NCBI RefSeq assembly: GCF_900141805.1
Contig: NZ_FQYN01000001.1
Coordinates: 620,001-684,000, forward strand
DNA: 64,000 nt
From: Hymenobacter daecheongensis DSM 21074
GTDB taxonomy: Bacteria; Bacteroidota; Bacteroidia; Cytophagales; Hymenobacteraceae
Direction: 5' to 3'
Shown: in pieces, positions 45,815 to 54,816 of the stretch
How the letters are laid out: each line of letters opens with the position of its first letter
Position numbering within the stretch: the stretch's first letter is position 1
Program-made: the position numbers and the translations under genes
Notes under the pieces: generated by a model
The model's input: the letters and a program-made list of their open reading frames with translations, nothing else
Database searches by the model: none
What the model was told of the DNA's origin: nothing

Positions 45815-47530
45815 ATGCGCTTCTCCCCTTCTCCCCTGCTGGCCGCCGGCGCGGTGCTGCTCACGCTGCTGGCCGGCTGCCAGAGCCGCACTTCCGACAC
45901 CGCCACCACCGCTGCCGCTCCCGAAACAGCCCCCACCGATACCATCCTGCCGCCCGCGCCCAACGACGGCATCACGGCCACCGGCATTGGCAGCTACATC
46001 AAGGTGCTGGCTTCCGATGCGTACCAGGGCCGCAAGCCCTTCACCATTGGCGAGCAGAAAACCACCACGTTTCTGGCCAATGAGTTCAAGAAGCTGGGGC
46101 TGAAGCCGGGACCTGACGGCACGTATTTCCAGGCGGTGCCGCTGGTCGAAATTACCGGGATGCCCGCGCCCACCATGCAGATCGGGGGCGGCAAGCAGCC
46201 GCTCACGCTGAATTACAAAACCGACTACATGGCCTTTACCGAGCAGGAAAAGGAGCAGGTAGCCCTCACCAATTCGCCGCTGGTGTTTGCTGGCTACGGC
46301 GTAGTAGCCCCCGAATACGGCTGGAACGACTACGCCGGCCTCGACGTGAAAGGCAAAACGGTAGTGGTGCTGGTGAATGACCCCGGCAACGCCGAAAACG
46401 ACACTACTATGTTCAAGGGCCACGCCATGACTTACTATGGCCGCTGGATGTACAAATACGAGGAGGCCGCCCGCCAGGGCGCGGCCGGCCTGCTCATCAT
46501 TCACGATACCAAGCCGGCCGCCTACCCCTGGAGCGTGGTGCAGAGCAGCTACTCGGGGGCCAAGCTGCGCCCTCAAACCGCCGACCGCGGGGCCAGCAAG
46601 TGCGCGCTGGAAGGCTGGCTGACGCTGGACGCGGCCAAAAAGATCTTCCAGGCCGCCGGCCAGAGCTACGACGAAGCCTACGCCGCCGCCAACAAAAAAG
46701 GCTTCCGAGCCCGCCCGCTGAACCTGACGCTCAGCACCAGCATACGGAACAAGCTGCGCCGCCAGACCTCCAAAAACGTGGTAGCCGTGCTGCCCGGCAC
46801 TACCCGCCCCGACGAATACATCATCTACTCCGCCCACTGGGACCACCTCGGCATCGGGGCCCCGGTGAATGGGGACTCGATTTATAACGGGGCGGCCGAC
46901 AACGCCAGCGGCTGCGCGGCCCTGCTCAGCATCGCCAAAGCCTTTCAGCAGGCCAAAGAAAAGCCGGCGCGCAGCATCGTGTTTCTGGCCGTGACGGGCG
47001 AAGAGCAGGGCCTGCTGGGCTCGATGTACTACGCCAGCCATCCGCTGTTCCCGGTGCACAAAACCGTGGCCGACCTGAACATGGACGACCTGCCCAACAT
47101 GGGCCCCATGCGCGACCTGACCGTGATTGGCTACGGCCAGTCGGAGCTGGACGACTACGCCCGCACGGCCGCGCAGGAGCAGCGGCGCTACATCCAGCCC
47201 GACCAGAATGCCGACAAGGGCTATTTCTTCCGCTCCGACCATTTCAGCCTGGCTCACGTCGGCATTCCGTCGCTCTACGCCAGCGGCCAGTCCGACAACT
47301 GGTTCAAAGGCAAGGCTTTCGCCCAAAAAGCGGCCGAGGCCTTCGAGGCCAACACTTACCACCAGCCTTCCGACGAATACAGCCCCACCGCCGACTACCG
47401 CGGCATGGAGCAGGATGCCCGCCTGCTGTTCCGCGTAGGCCAGCGCCTGGCCAGCGAAACCACTTTCCCGCAGTGGAAAGCAGGGTCGGAGTTTAAAGCC
47501 ATTCGGGAAAAGAGTATGGCCGGGAAATAG
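45815..47530 (+). CDS. M28 family zinc peptidase, lipoprotein
   Basis: The start is taken at the ATG at 45815 (MRFSPSPLLAAGAVLLTLL). The signal peptide ends LLAGC with Cys22 lipidated. The 571 residues include a PA domain inserted between 150 and 300 (VFAGYGVVAPEYGWNDYAGL). Zinc ligands: His in YSAHWDHLG, Asp in NGAADNASGC, the Glu pair in VTGEEQGLLG, Asp in DLNMDDLPNMG, and His in SDHFSLAHVG. Family members are aminopeptidases that degrade peptides at the cell surface. An upstream in-frame ATG at 45593 would translate the 21-bp repeats and is rejected. Confidence 0.93.
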   Translation: MRFSPSPLLAAGAVLLTLLAGCQSRTSDTATTAAAPETAPTDTILPPAPNDGITATGIGSYIKVLASDAYQGRKPFTIGEQKTTTFLANEFKKLGLKPGPDGTYFQAVPLVEITGMPAPTMQIGGGKQPLTLNYKTDYMAFTEQEKEQVALTNSPLVFAGYGVVAPEYGWNDYAGLDVKGKTVVVLVNDPGNAENDTTMFKGHAMTYYGRWMYKYEEAARQGAAGLLIIHDTKPAAYPWSVVQSSYSGAKLRPQTADRGASKCALEGWLTLDAAKKIFQAAGQSYDEAYAAANKKGFRARPLNLTLSTSIRNKLRRQTSKNVVAVLPGTTRPDEYIIYSAHWDHLGIGAPVNGDSIYNGAADNASGCAALLSIAKAFQQAKEKPARSIVFLAVTGEEQGLLGSMYYASHPLFPVHKTVADLNMDDLPNMGPMRDLTVIGYGQSELDDYARTAAQEQRRYIQPDQNADKGYFFRSDHFSLAHVGIPSLYASGQSDNWFKGKAFAQKAAEAFEANTYHQPSDEYSPTADYRGMEQDARLLFRVGQRLASETTFPQWKAGSEFKAIREKSMAGK

Positions 47531-47559
47531 GCTGGCTGCCCGTAGGAAGGAAAAAGAAC

Positions 47560-47650
47560 GTCATGCTGAGCTTGCCGAAGCATCTCTACCGCTTCGTTTG
47601 GTTAGTAATCAAACGGCGTGGCAGAGATGCATCGGCAAGCTCAGCATGAC
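47560..47650. repeat. 91-bp near-complete palindrome, GTCATGCTGAGC family
   Basis: Arms 47560-47587 and 47623-47650 match at 27 of 28 positions (GTCATGCTGAGCTTGCCGA and onward). The middle can extend the stem with mismatches. It belongs to the same family as 15637-15738 and 25505-25665, between convergent genes. Confidence 0.9.
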
Positions 47651-47722
47651 AATAGCATTGCACGCATCAGCACGCGAGATTCCTCGGCTGCGCTCGGAAT
47701 GACGTGCTGGTTGGCGCTCTTT

Positions 47723-48076
47723 TTACTCGTCGTCGTCCTCGTCTTCTTCCTCGTCGGGCAGGCGGCGGCCGTCTTTGTCGCGCAGGCGCTTCTGCTCGTA
47801 GTGGTAGAAGCGGTGGGTGGTGGCAGACGAGCCGTTGGCGGCGGAGCGGGCCGGGGTTTCGAGGCGGATGGGCAAAGGCAGAAGGAGCGCGCCAGCGGAG
47901 TTTTGGGCGCGGCGGGCAAGCCAAGCTCCGGTGCGCGCGTCGAGGCCGTTGCCGGGCTGGGGGCGGCCATCGGCGAGCAGCAGGCCGTCGTCGCGGCGGG
48001 GCGCGGGGGCCGTTGTCTGGGCCGGGGCTATGAGTGGCCACAGGCTGAGCAGCAGGCCGAAAAGGAGTCGTTTCAT
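47723..48076 (-). CDS. Small secreted hypothetical protein with acidic C-terminus
   Basis: 117 residues from the ATG at 48076 (MKRLLFGLLLSLWPLIAPA), with a typical signal peptide of about 20 residues. The mature part is Arg/Ala/Gly-rich (LLLADGRPQPGNGLDARTG). The end is LPDEEEDEDDDE, a run of acidic residues. I recognise no family. It is a lone gene between the M28 gene and the MFS transporter gene. Confidence 0.6.
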   Translation of the reverse strand: MKRLLFGLLLSLWPLIAPAQTTAPAPRRDDGLLLADGRPQPGNGLDARTGAWLARRAQNSAGALLLPLPIRLETPARSAANGSSATTHRFYHYEQKRLRDKDGRRLPDEEEDEDDDE

Positions 48077-48163
48077 GGGAAGCAATATCCGCCAACGGAA
48101 TAAGCCAGCGGAGCAGGTTTTGCAAAGTAACGGCCTTTTTCCTCGCGGCCTTCACCCCACAAA

Positions 48164-48194
48164 AAAGGCCGCTTCCGGGAAGAAAGCGGCCTTT
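48164..48194 (-). terminator. Intrinsic terminator of the MFS transporter gene
   Basis: An 11-bp stem AAAGGCCGCTT / AAGCGGCCTTT (48164-48174 and 48184-48194) with a 9-nt loop and six T residues on the minus strand. Confidence 0.88.
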
Positions 48195-48214
48195 GGCAAG
48201 GAAAGCAAGTCGGG

Positions 48215-49621
48215 TCAGACGCGCGGGTTGGGCGAGGCTTCCGCGTTGTAAGCCGGATCTACGGGCTGGTCCTCAATGAGCGGCAGCCGGATCTTGTCGT
48301 CGTCGGCGACGCGCAGCGTGAGCAGGCCCGAAATGATCATGGAGCAGCCGCCCAATACCAGTGTATACACCGATTCGCCGTGGAACACATTCTTGGTAAA
48401 GAAGCCCAGAATCAGGCCCGCCACCACCTGCGGAATCACAATGAAGAAGTTGAAGACACCCATGTAGTAGCCCATTTTGTTGGCCGGCAGCGCCCCGGCC
48501 AGCATGGCGTAGGGCACGCTCAAGATGGAAGCCCAGGCAATGCCCACGCCCACCATCGAGAGCAGCAGCATGTTGGGGTTGCTGATGAAGTAAATCGAAA
48601 TCAGGCCCAGGCCGCCGGCCGTGAGGCAGATCAGGTGGGTGAAGCGGCGGCTGGTGGCGCGGGCAATGGCGGGCAGCAGCAGCGCCGCAATGGCCGAAAC
48701 GCCATTATATACAGCAAAGCACACGCCCACCCAGTCGGCTCCTTCGTTGTAGAGCTTGGAGGTGGCATCAGTGGTGTGGTAGATGTGGCTGGTGACGGCG
48801 GGCGTGGTGTAAATCCACATCGAAAACAGCGCCAGCCACGAGAAAAACTGCACGATGGCCAGCTGGGCCATCGTTTTGGGCATGTGGAAAATGCCGGCAA
48901 ACGACTCCCGAACGCCGTTTATAAACCCGGCCGTGCGGCGCTTCTCTTCTTCAAACTCCTGCAGGTTTTCCGGCGGATACTCGCGGGTGCGCAGCACCGT
49001 CCAGAGCACGGCCAGGAAGAACACGATGCCGCCGATGTAGAAGGCGTACTTCACCGAAGGCGGAATCTGGCCCGCCGGGGCTGTATTGGGCACGTCGAAC
49101 CAGTTGGTGAACATCCAGGGCAAGGACGAAGCGACCACGGCTCCTACCCCGATGAAGAACGTCTGGGCCGCGAAGCCCGTGGTGCGCTGCGAGGCCGGCA
49201 GCAAGTCGCCGACCAGTGCCCGGAACGGCTCCATGCTGATGTTGATGCTCGAATCCATGATCCAGAGCATGCCCACGGCCATCCACAAGGCCGTCACGTT
49301 GGGCATCACCAGCAGGGCGAAAGAGGCCAGGATGGCCCCCACCAGGAAAAACGGCCGCCGCCGCCCCCATTTCGGGCTCCAGGTGCGGTCAGACATGTAC
49401 CCGATGATGGGCTGCACCAACATGCCGGTAAGTGGTGCGGCCAGCCAGTACAGGGCTATTTCGGTGCCGCCCAGCGTTTCAAAAATGCGGCTCACGTTGG
49501 CGTTCTGCAACGCAAAGCCAAACTGGATACCCAAAAAGCCGAAGCTCATGTTCCAGATTTGCCAGAAGCTCAGGCGGGGTTTTTCGCGGGTGCTGGCCGG
49601 AGCCACTACGCTGGTTGCCAT
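48215..49621 (-). CDS. MFS transporter, SLC45-like (maltose/sucrose type)
   Basis: 468 residues with about 12 membrane segments. The MFS motif A-like loop between TM2 and TM3 is YMSDRTWSPKWGRRRPFFL. SLC45-type proteins import disaccharides such as maltose or sucrose. The position next to two GH13 amylases supports maltose/maltodextrin uptake (context inference). Start MATSVVAPASTREKPRL. It is separated from the adjacent amylase gene by a 110-bp region with inverted repeats. Confidence 0.88.
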   Translation of the reverse strand: MATSVVAPASTREKPRLSFWQIWNMSFGFLGIQFGFALQNANVSRIFETLGGTEIALYWLAAPLTGMLVQPIIGYMSDRTWSPKWGRRRPFFLVGAILASFALLVMPNVTALWMAVGMLWIMDSSINISMEPFRALVGDLLPASQRTTGFAAQTFFIGVGAVVASSLPWMFTNWFDVPNTAPAGQIPPSVKYAFYIGGIVFFLAVLWTVLRTREYPPENLQEFEEEKRRTAGFINGVRESFAGIFHMPKTMAQLAIVQFFSWLALFSMWIYTTPAVTSHIYHTTDATSKLYNEGADWVGVCFAVYNGVSAIAALLLPAIARATSRRFTHLICLTAGGLGLISIYFISNPNMLLLSMVGVGIAWASILSVPYAMLAGALPANKMGYYMGVFNFFIVIPQVVAGLILGFFTKNVFHGESVYTLVLGGCSMIISGLLTLRVADDDKIRLPLIEDQPVDPAYNAEASPNPRV

Positions 49622-49642
49622 TGGGGGGATTTTTTTAGAGGA

Positions 49643-49722
49643 GTTAGGAGTCGGGAGCTAGGAGTTAGAAGCAGGGTTTAGAAGTAAATCTGATTCGCGG
49701 CTCCTAACTTCCAGCTCCTAAC
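49643..49722. repeat. Imperfect inverted repeat between MFS and amylase genes
   Basis: GTTAGGAGTCGGGAGCTAGG and onward (49643-49664) faces 49701-49722 with four mismatches over 22 bp. Further TAGGAG/CTCCTA pieces surround it. Confidence 0.6.
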
Positions 49723-49731
49723 TTCTTGCTC

Positions 49732-51576
49732 CTATTTTTTCGGATTGATTTCCAGTACGTAGGCGCTCAGCGGGGGCAACGTGATGGTCAGGCTTTCGGT
49801 GGCCGGCGAGCCGTTCAGCAGGTCGGTGTAGGTGTAGAACTTGCTGGCATCGAGGCCCATAGCGGTGTAGGCCGACTTGGGGATGGTGATGGTGGGCTTC
49901 AGGGTTTTGTCCTTGCTGAAGTTGGTCACGATGAGTAGCTTCTGCTTATCGGTGTAGCGCAGGTAGCTGTACACCACTTTCTGGTCGTATTCCTTGCCCA
50001 GGTTATTGGCGTCCTGCAGCTCATAGAACTTGCCCTTCCGAATAGCGTCGCTGGTGCTGGTGAGGTTGAGCAGGCGCGAGTAGAATTCGCGCAGCTGCTT
50101 CTGGCCGCCGTCGAGCTTGCCGCCGTCAAACTTGCCGCCGTTCATCCATTTCTGGTGCTGGGGCACGCCCCAGTAGTCGAAAATGGTGGTGCGGCCGTCG
50201 CCGGTGTTGAAGCCGGCCGCGCCGCGGGCGGGCTCGCCCACTTCCTGCCCAAAATACAGCATCACCGGCCCCGTGGCCAGCGTGGCCGATACCGTCATGG
50301 CCGGAATGGCCGTGCGGGGGTCGCCGGCAAACTCCTTGGAGGCAATGCGCTGCTCGTCGTGGTTTTCCAGAAAGCGCAGCATGTGCGAGCCGAAGCCGCG
50401 GCTTTCCTGGCTCCATACTTTGGTGATGTCCTCGGTGGTGCCGGTGCCGGTCATGAGGCGGCGCAGGCCGTCGTAGAGCCCTACTTTGTCGTAGAGGTAG
50501 TCGAATTTGCCCTTCTCCAAGTAGGTTTTATACTCCTTCGGATTGTAGGCTTCGCCGATGAAGATGATGCCGGGCTTCACCTTTTTTACTTCCGGAATCA
50601 CCCAGGCCCAAAACTCGACGGGCACCATCTCGGCCACGTCACAGCGGAAGCCGTCCACGTCTTTCTGGGCCCAATACACCAGAATGTCGCGCATTTTGAT
50701 CCAGGTATCGGGGATGGGCTCGAAGTAGGTTTTGCGGCCGTTCTGGTAGTCCACGCCGTAGTTCAGCTTCACGGTTTCGTACCAGTCGTCCACCTTCGGA
50801 GCTTCCGAGAAGACGTCGTTGCCGGTAGCCTTGGCGGGCGTTTCGTTGAACTTGCCGTCTTCCTTTGGGGCCAGCGCAGCCCCCAGCGGGTTGCCGGCTT
50901 TGGGCACTATCAGGGTTTTGCCGGGCAGATAGTAGAAGTTGTTGTTGGGCGCGAAGGCCTTGGTCTTGTCGTCTTTGCCGCCCAGGTCCACCACGCCTGC
51001 GGGCTTGGCATTCGAGACGTAGGTGCGGGCTACGTGGTTGGGAATGAAGTCGATAATGACTTTCATGCCATTGGCGTGGGTGCGCTTCACGAGGGCCTCA
51101 AACTCCTGCTTGCGGTTTTTCACGTCCACGGCCAGGTCGGGGTCAATGTCGTAGTAGTCGCGAATGGCGTAGGGCGAGCCGGCGCGGCCTTTCACCACGT
51201 CGGCATCGTCGGGGCCGGGGCCGCCGGCTTTGGTGTAGTCGGTCATGGTGGCGTGCTCCAGCACCCCGGTAAACCAGATATGCGACACGCCCAGCTTGCG
51301 GATGGCCTGCAAAGCCGTGTCGTTGATGTCGTTGAATTTGCCTACGCCGTTTTCGGTCACGGTGCCGTAGGGCTTGTTCAGGGCGGTTTTGTTGCCAAAC
51401 AGGCGCGTCATCATCTGGTAAATCACCAGCTTATGATCCTGCGGCACTTCGTCGGTCGTATTGGGGTCCGCGAGGGAAAGGGGTTCGGTCACGGGAGTGA
51501 GTTTAGGCGAAAACGGGTAAGCAAAAGAGGCCAGGGCCAGGGAGGCAGCGGCAGCAGGCAGCAGAAGTTTCTTCAT
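49732..51576 (-). CDS. Secreted alpha-amylase family enzyme (GH13)
   Basis: Hydrolyses alpha-1,4 linkages of starch or maltodextrin. 614 residues with a signal peptide of about 20 residues (MKKLLLPAAAASLALASFA). The four GH13 regions: I DFIPNHVA, II DGFRCDVAE (nucleophile Asp), III IFIGEAYN (acid Glu), IV LENHDEQR (transition-state Asp). The C-terminal beta domain runs from about 515. The order MFS, amylase, SDR, GxxExxY, second GH13 gives a mixed cluster. Start MKKLL at 51576. Confidence 0.93.
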   Translation of the reverse strand: MKKLLLPAAAASLALASFAYPFSPKLTPVTEPLSLADPNTTDEVPQDHKLVIYQMMTRLFGNKTALNKPYGTVTENGVGKFNDINDTALQAIRKLGVSHIWFTGVLEHATMTDYTKAGGPGPDDADVVKGRAGSPYAIRDYYDIDPDLAVDVKNRKQEFEALVKRTHANGMKVIIDFIPNHVARTYVSNAKPAGVVDLGGKDDKTKAFAPNNNFYYLPGKTLIVPKAGNPLGAALAPKEDGKFNETPAKATGNDVFSEAPKVDDWYETVKLNYGVDYQNGRKTYFEPIPDTWIKMRDILVYWAQKDVDGFRCDVAEMVPVEFWAWVIPEVKKVKPGIIFIGEAYNPKEYKTYLEKGKFDYLYDKVGLYDGLRRLMTGTGTTEDITKVWSQESRGFGSHMLRFLENHDEQRIASKEFAGDPRTAIPAMTVSATLATGPVMLYFGQEVGEPARGAAGFNTGDGRTTIFDYWGVPQHQKWMNGGKFDGGKLDGGQKQLREFYSRLLNLTSTSDAIRKGKFYELQDANNLGKEYDQKVVYSYLRYTDKQKLLIVTNFSKDKTLKPTITIPKSAYTAMGLDASKFYTYTDLLNGSPATESLTITLPPLSAYVLEINPKK

Positions 51577-51604
51577 ATCGGTGGGTAAGATAGGGAGTAG
51601 TGGG

Positions 51605-51695
51605 GTGGTGATTTAGCGACTTAGTGAGTTTGATGTTCAATCTGAGCAGATGACTCTAGTCGAACGGCAAACGCACTAAATCACTAAATCACCAC
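51605..51695. repeat. Inverted repeat, 27-bp arms, GATTTAGTGA family
   Basis: Arms 51605-51631 and 51669-51695 match at 24 of 27 positions. It fills the gap between the amylase gene and the SDR gene. Confidence 0.75.
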
Positions 51696-51696
51696 T

Positions 51697-52404
51697 TCAC
51701 CACTCCTGCGTGAGCGGGTGAATCATGAGCTCATCGACGACGACGTGGGCGGGGGCTTCGAGCACGTAGCGCACAGCCTGGGCAATGTCGGCGGGCTTGA
51801 GGTGGGTTTTTTCGGCGTCGGGGCTGCCGGGCTTGGAGTCGTTGAAATACGTATCGACCAGGCCGGGGTAAATGGTGCTCACCTTCACGCCAAACGAGCG
51901 AACTTCCTTGCGCAAGGTGCTCAGCACGGCATCCTGGGCGTATTTGCTGGCGCCGTAGGCTGCCCCGTGCTGAAACGTGCGCCGCGCCACGTCGGAAGCA
52001 ATGCCGATGATGTGGCCGCCGTGCTGGGCTTTGAGGTGGGGCAGAATGGCTTTGCAGAGCAGAAACGTACCCTTCACGTTCACGGCAAACATCTGGTCCC
52101 ATTCGGCGGCGCTGAAGTGCTCCAGCAGGTTGAACGAGCCCACGCCGGCATTGCAGACCAGAATATCGACGCGGCCGAACTGGCGCAGGGCTTCGTTGAT
52201 GACGTGCTGGGCATCGGCTTCGTCCGAAACGTCGGCGGGCACGGCCAGGCCGGCGGTTTTGAGGGCTACTTCGGTCAGCTCGTCGGCCGAGCGGGCCACG
52301 CAGACTATTTTGGCGCCCTGCATGGCCAGCAGCAGCGCAATGGCCCGCCCAATGCCCCGGCTGGCCCCGGTGACGATGGCTACTTTATCGGTTAGGTCGG
52401 TCAT
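51697..52404 (-). CDS. Short-chain dehydrogenase/reductase (3-ketoacyl-ACP reductase-like)
   Basis: 235 residues with the classical SDR pattern: TGASRGIGRAIA (NAD(P) site, about 13-24), NAGVG, catalytic YGASK (Tyr-x3-Lys) and upstream Ser in GIASDVARR. The substrate is unknown. It lies between the amylase gene and the GxxExxY cassette and has no obvious functional link to sugar degradation. Start MTDLTDKVAIVTGASRG at 52404. Confidence 0.9.
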   Translation of the reverse strand: MTDLTDKVAIVTGASRGIGRAIALLLAMQGAKIVCVARSADELTEVALKTAGLAVPADVSDEADAQHVINEALRQFGRVDILVCNAGVGSFNLLEHFSAAEWDQMFAVNVKGTFLLCKAILPHLKAQHGGHIIGIASDVARRTFQHGAAYGASKYAQDAVLSTLRKEVRSFGVKVSTIYPGLVDTYFNDSKPGSPDAEKTHLKPADIAQAVRYVLEAPAHVVVDELMIHPLTQEW

Positions 52405-52422
52405 GGTATGATTGTTCTGGTG

Positions 52423-52893
52423 TTTTTAGCCCGCAGAGGGCGCGGTGATTTCGCAGAGGACGCAGTGTTCTTACAACCCGTTTACTTTTCGAAAAATGCC
52501 GGTTTTGATGGCTGGTACGTTGAAATTGATGAGTAGTCCCAATTTATGGCCGGAGAGTTTGAGGTACGTCAGCAGTTGCATGTGGTGCACTTCCAGAAGA
52601 ACTTCCACTGATTTTAACTCGACTACAACTTTGTTTTCAATAAGCAAGTCCATGCGAAAACCGTTTTCTAGGCGCAAGCCATCATAGAGAACCGGCAGCG
52701 CTACTTGAGTCTTTACTTCCAGGCCTGCCCTTCGCAGCTCGTGCCCCAACAGCGTTTCATACACCGACTCCAGCAGCCCCGGCCCCAAAGCAGTATGAAT
52801 GGCAAAAGACGCCTTTCGAATCAGAAAGGATATATCGTTTTCGTGCACCTCTGCGTCCTCTGCGTAAACACTGCGCCCTCTGCGGGCTAAAAA
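52423..52893. mobile_element. GxxExxY cassette bounded by 43-bp inverted repeats
   Basis: Left end 52423-52465 and right end 52851-52893 are inverted repeats identical at 40 of 43 positions, beginning TTTTTAGCCCGCAGAGGGCG. Each end contains tandem CGCAGAGG-type units. The only gene inside is the GxxExxY gene. The 471-bp unit has no transposase, so any mobility would be provided in trans (inference). Confidence 0.7.
52471..52848 (-). CDS. GxxExxY protein (PD-(D/E)XK-like small protein)
   Basis: 125 residues. Named for the motif GPGLLESVYE (about 22-31), with downstream MDLLIENKVVVELKSV showing the D...ExK nuclease-like core, and HHMQLLTYLKLSGHKLGLLINF. Members occur in many bacteria, often in intergenic cassettes. 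The function is not established. Here it lies wholly inside a pair of 43-bp inverted repeats. Confidence 0.93.
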   Translation of the reverse strand: MHENDISFLIRKASFAIHTALGPGLLESVYETLLGHELRRAGLEVKTQVALPVLYDGLRLENGFRMDLLIENKVVVELKSVEVLLEVHHMQLLTYLKLSGHKLGLLINFNVPAIKTGIFRKVNGL

Positions 52894-52911
52894 TCTCGGA
52901 CAGAAATATAC

Positions 52912-54816
52912 CTATTTCCGCAGCTCCACCACCCAAGCCATCCGCCCCGGAATCCTCACCGATTTCAAATCCGCAACCGCCGCGCCCGAGGTAATTTCCA
53001 CCCCCGAGTTGAACCCGCTGAGCCGCTCCGCGAACCGCGCCATATCCACCGTCTTCTCGTCCTTCCCGGAGTTCATCATCACCATCACCGTCTCGCCCTG
53101 GTCGTTGTAGCGGAAATACGTGTACACGCCCTGATCGGGGATGAACTGCATGAGCTTGCCTGACTGCAGCACGGGGTGCGTCTTGCGGTAGTTGGCCAGC
53201 CGGCTCACGTAGTCGAAAGCCTCCGCTTCCGGCCCCGTGCGGGTCGTAAACAGGTTTTTCTTGTCGCCGGGGAAGCCGCCGGGGAAATCCTCGCGCACCT
53301 TGCCGTCGGGGTTGCTGTAGTTCTTCATCAGCACCTCGGTGCCGTAGTAGAGCTGCGGAATGCCGCGGCAGGTGAGCAGCCACGCCAGCCCCATCTTATA
53401 CTTGGCAAAGTCCTCGCCGATGACTGAATAGAACCGGCTCAAGTCGTGGTTATCCAGAAACAGCACGTTGCGCTGCGGGTTCTGGTACATCCAGTCGGCC
53501 TGCAGCGTGTAGTAGAGTTTGTTGATGCCCTCGGTCCAGCCCGCGTCGCGGGTCAGCGCCTCGTTGATGGCGTATTGCAATTGGAAGTCCGTCACGCCGG
53601 GCAGGTTGGCCTTGAAGCCGTCCACCATCGGGAAGATGTTCTGGGCGAAATAAGCCTGCTGGGCCGTGCCCTGCACCCAAGTTTCGCCAAAAAGGCCAAT
53701 GTTGGGGTACTCTTCGAGAATGGCATTGCCCCAGTCCATCAGAAACTTACGGTCCGAATAGCTGTACGTGTCCACGCGGTAGCCGTCGAGGCCGGTATTT
53801 TCCACCCACCACAGGAAATTCTGGATGATGTAGGTGCTCACCAGTGGGTTGCTCTGGTTCAGGTCGGCCATGTGCTTATCAAACCAGCCCTCGCCGAACT
53901 GCTTGCGGTCGTACTGCGACACGTACGGGTCGTTGAAGGCCGCGTCGCGGAAGTTGCTGCGCGTGAAGGTGGGCCACTGATGAAACCAGTCCCTGGCGGG
54001 CGCGTCCTGCACCAGGTAGCCCGAGGTGCCCATGTGGTTCAATACCACGTCATGAATCACTTTTAGGCCGCTTTTGTGGGCGTTGCGCACAAACTGCACA
54101 TACTCCTCATTGGTGCCGTAGCGGCGGTCCACGTTGTAGAAATCGGTGAGGGCGTAGCCGTGGTAGCTGGCCTTGGGCTCGTCGTTTTCCACAATGGGCG
54201 TGGGCCAGATGGCCGTCACGCCCAGCTGCTTGAGGTAGTCGAAATGGTTCTCAATGCCTTTTAGGTCGCCGCCGTGGCGGCTGTACATCGAGTCGCGGGC
54301 CACGGCCGGGGCGCGCATACCCTTGATGTTGTCGTTTTTCGGGTCGCCGTTGGCGAAGCGGTCGGGCATGAGCAGGTACACAAAATCGGCGCTGGTGATA
54401 CCCTGCACGCGGCCGGCCTCGGTGCTACGCGCCCGCAGCTCATACTGGTAGGTCAGCTTTTTCGTGCCCCGAAACTCCAGCGCCACCTTCCCCGGCTTCG
54501 CCGACGGCGCAATGGTCAGGTTAACAATCAGGTAGTTCGGATTTTCCAGCTTCTGCAGGCCGTCCAGCGTCACGCCGGGGTAGCTCAGGGCCACCGTGCT
54601 GCTCCCGATGCCCGGCCCGTGCACCAGCAGCTGCAGCTTCGGGTTTTTCATGCCCACCCACCAGAACGTAGGGTCGATGCGCTGAATGCCGGCGGGCTTG
54701 GCAACGGCCGTGGTGGTCAGGGGCGCGGCCGGGCGGGCCGCCCCGGCCTGCGCGGGCAGCGAAAGCAGCGCTCCGGCCGCGAGCAAAGACAAAATACGGA
54801 GTGGGTTCATGGGCAA
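52912..54816 (-). CDS. Periplasmic neopullulanase/cyclomaltodextrinase-like GH13 enzyme (SusA type)
   Basis: 634 residues, with a signal peptide of about 25 residues after MPMNPLRILSLL (Met3 is an alternative start). An N-terminal CBM34-like/cyclomaltodextrinase domain follows (IDPTFWWVGMKNPKLQLLVH), typical of SusA. Catalytic regions: I DVVLNHMG, II DGYRVDTYSY (Asp nucleophile), III LFGETWVQG (Glu), IV FLDNHDLSR. A C-terminal beta domain ends AWVVELRK. It degrades maltodextrin in the periplasm. It sits 94 bp from the GxxExxY gene. With the first amylase and the MFS transporter it forms the starch/maltodextrin cluster. Confidence 0.93.
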   Translation of the reverse strand: MPMNPLRILSLLAAGALLSLPAQAGAARPAAPLTTTAVAKPAGIQRIDPTFWWVGMKNPKLQLLVHGPGIGSSTVALSYPGVTLDGLQKLENPNYLIVNLTIAPSAKPGKVALEFRGTKKLTYQYELRARSTEAGRVQGITSADFVYLLMPDRFANGDPKNDNIKGMRAPAVARDSMYSRHGGDLKGIENHFDYLKQLGVTAIWPTPIVENDEPKASYHGYALTDFYNVDRRYGTNEEYVQFVRNAHKSGLKVIHDVVLNHMGTSGYLVQDAPARDWFHQWPTFTRSNFRDAAFNDPYVSQYDRKQFGEGWFDKHMADLNQSNPLVSTYIIQNFLWWVENTGLDGYRVDTYSYSDRKFLMDWGNAILEEYPNIGLFGETWVQGTAQQAYFAQNIFPMVDGFKANLPGVTDFQLQYAINEALTRDAGWTEGINKLYYTLQADWMYQNPQRNVLFLDNHDLSRFYSVIGEDFAKYKMGLAWLLTCRGIPQLYYGTEVLMKNYSNPDGKVREDFPGGFPGDKKNLFTTRTGPEAEAFDYVSRLANYRKTHPVLQSGKLMQFIPDQGVYTYFRYNDQGETVMVMMNSGKDEKTVDMARFAERLSGFNSGVEITSGAAVADLKSVRIPGRMAWVVELRK

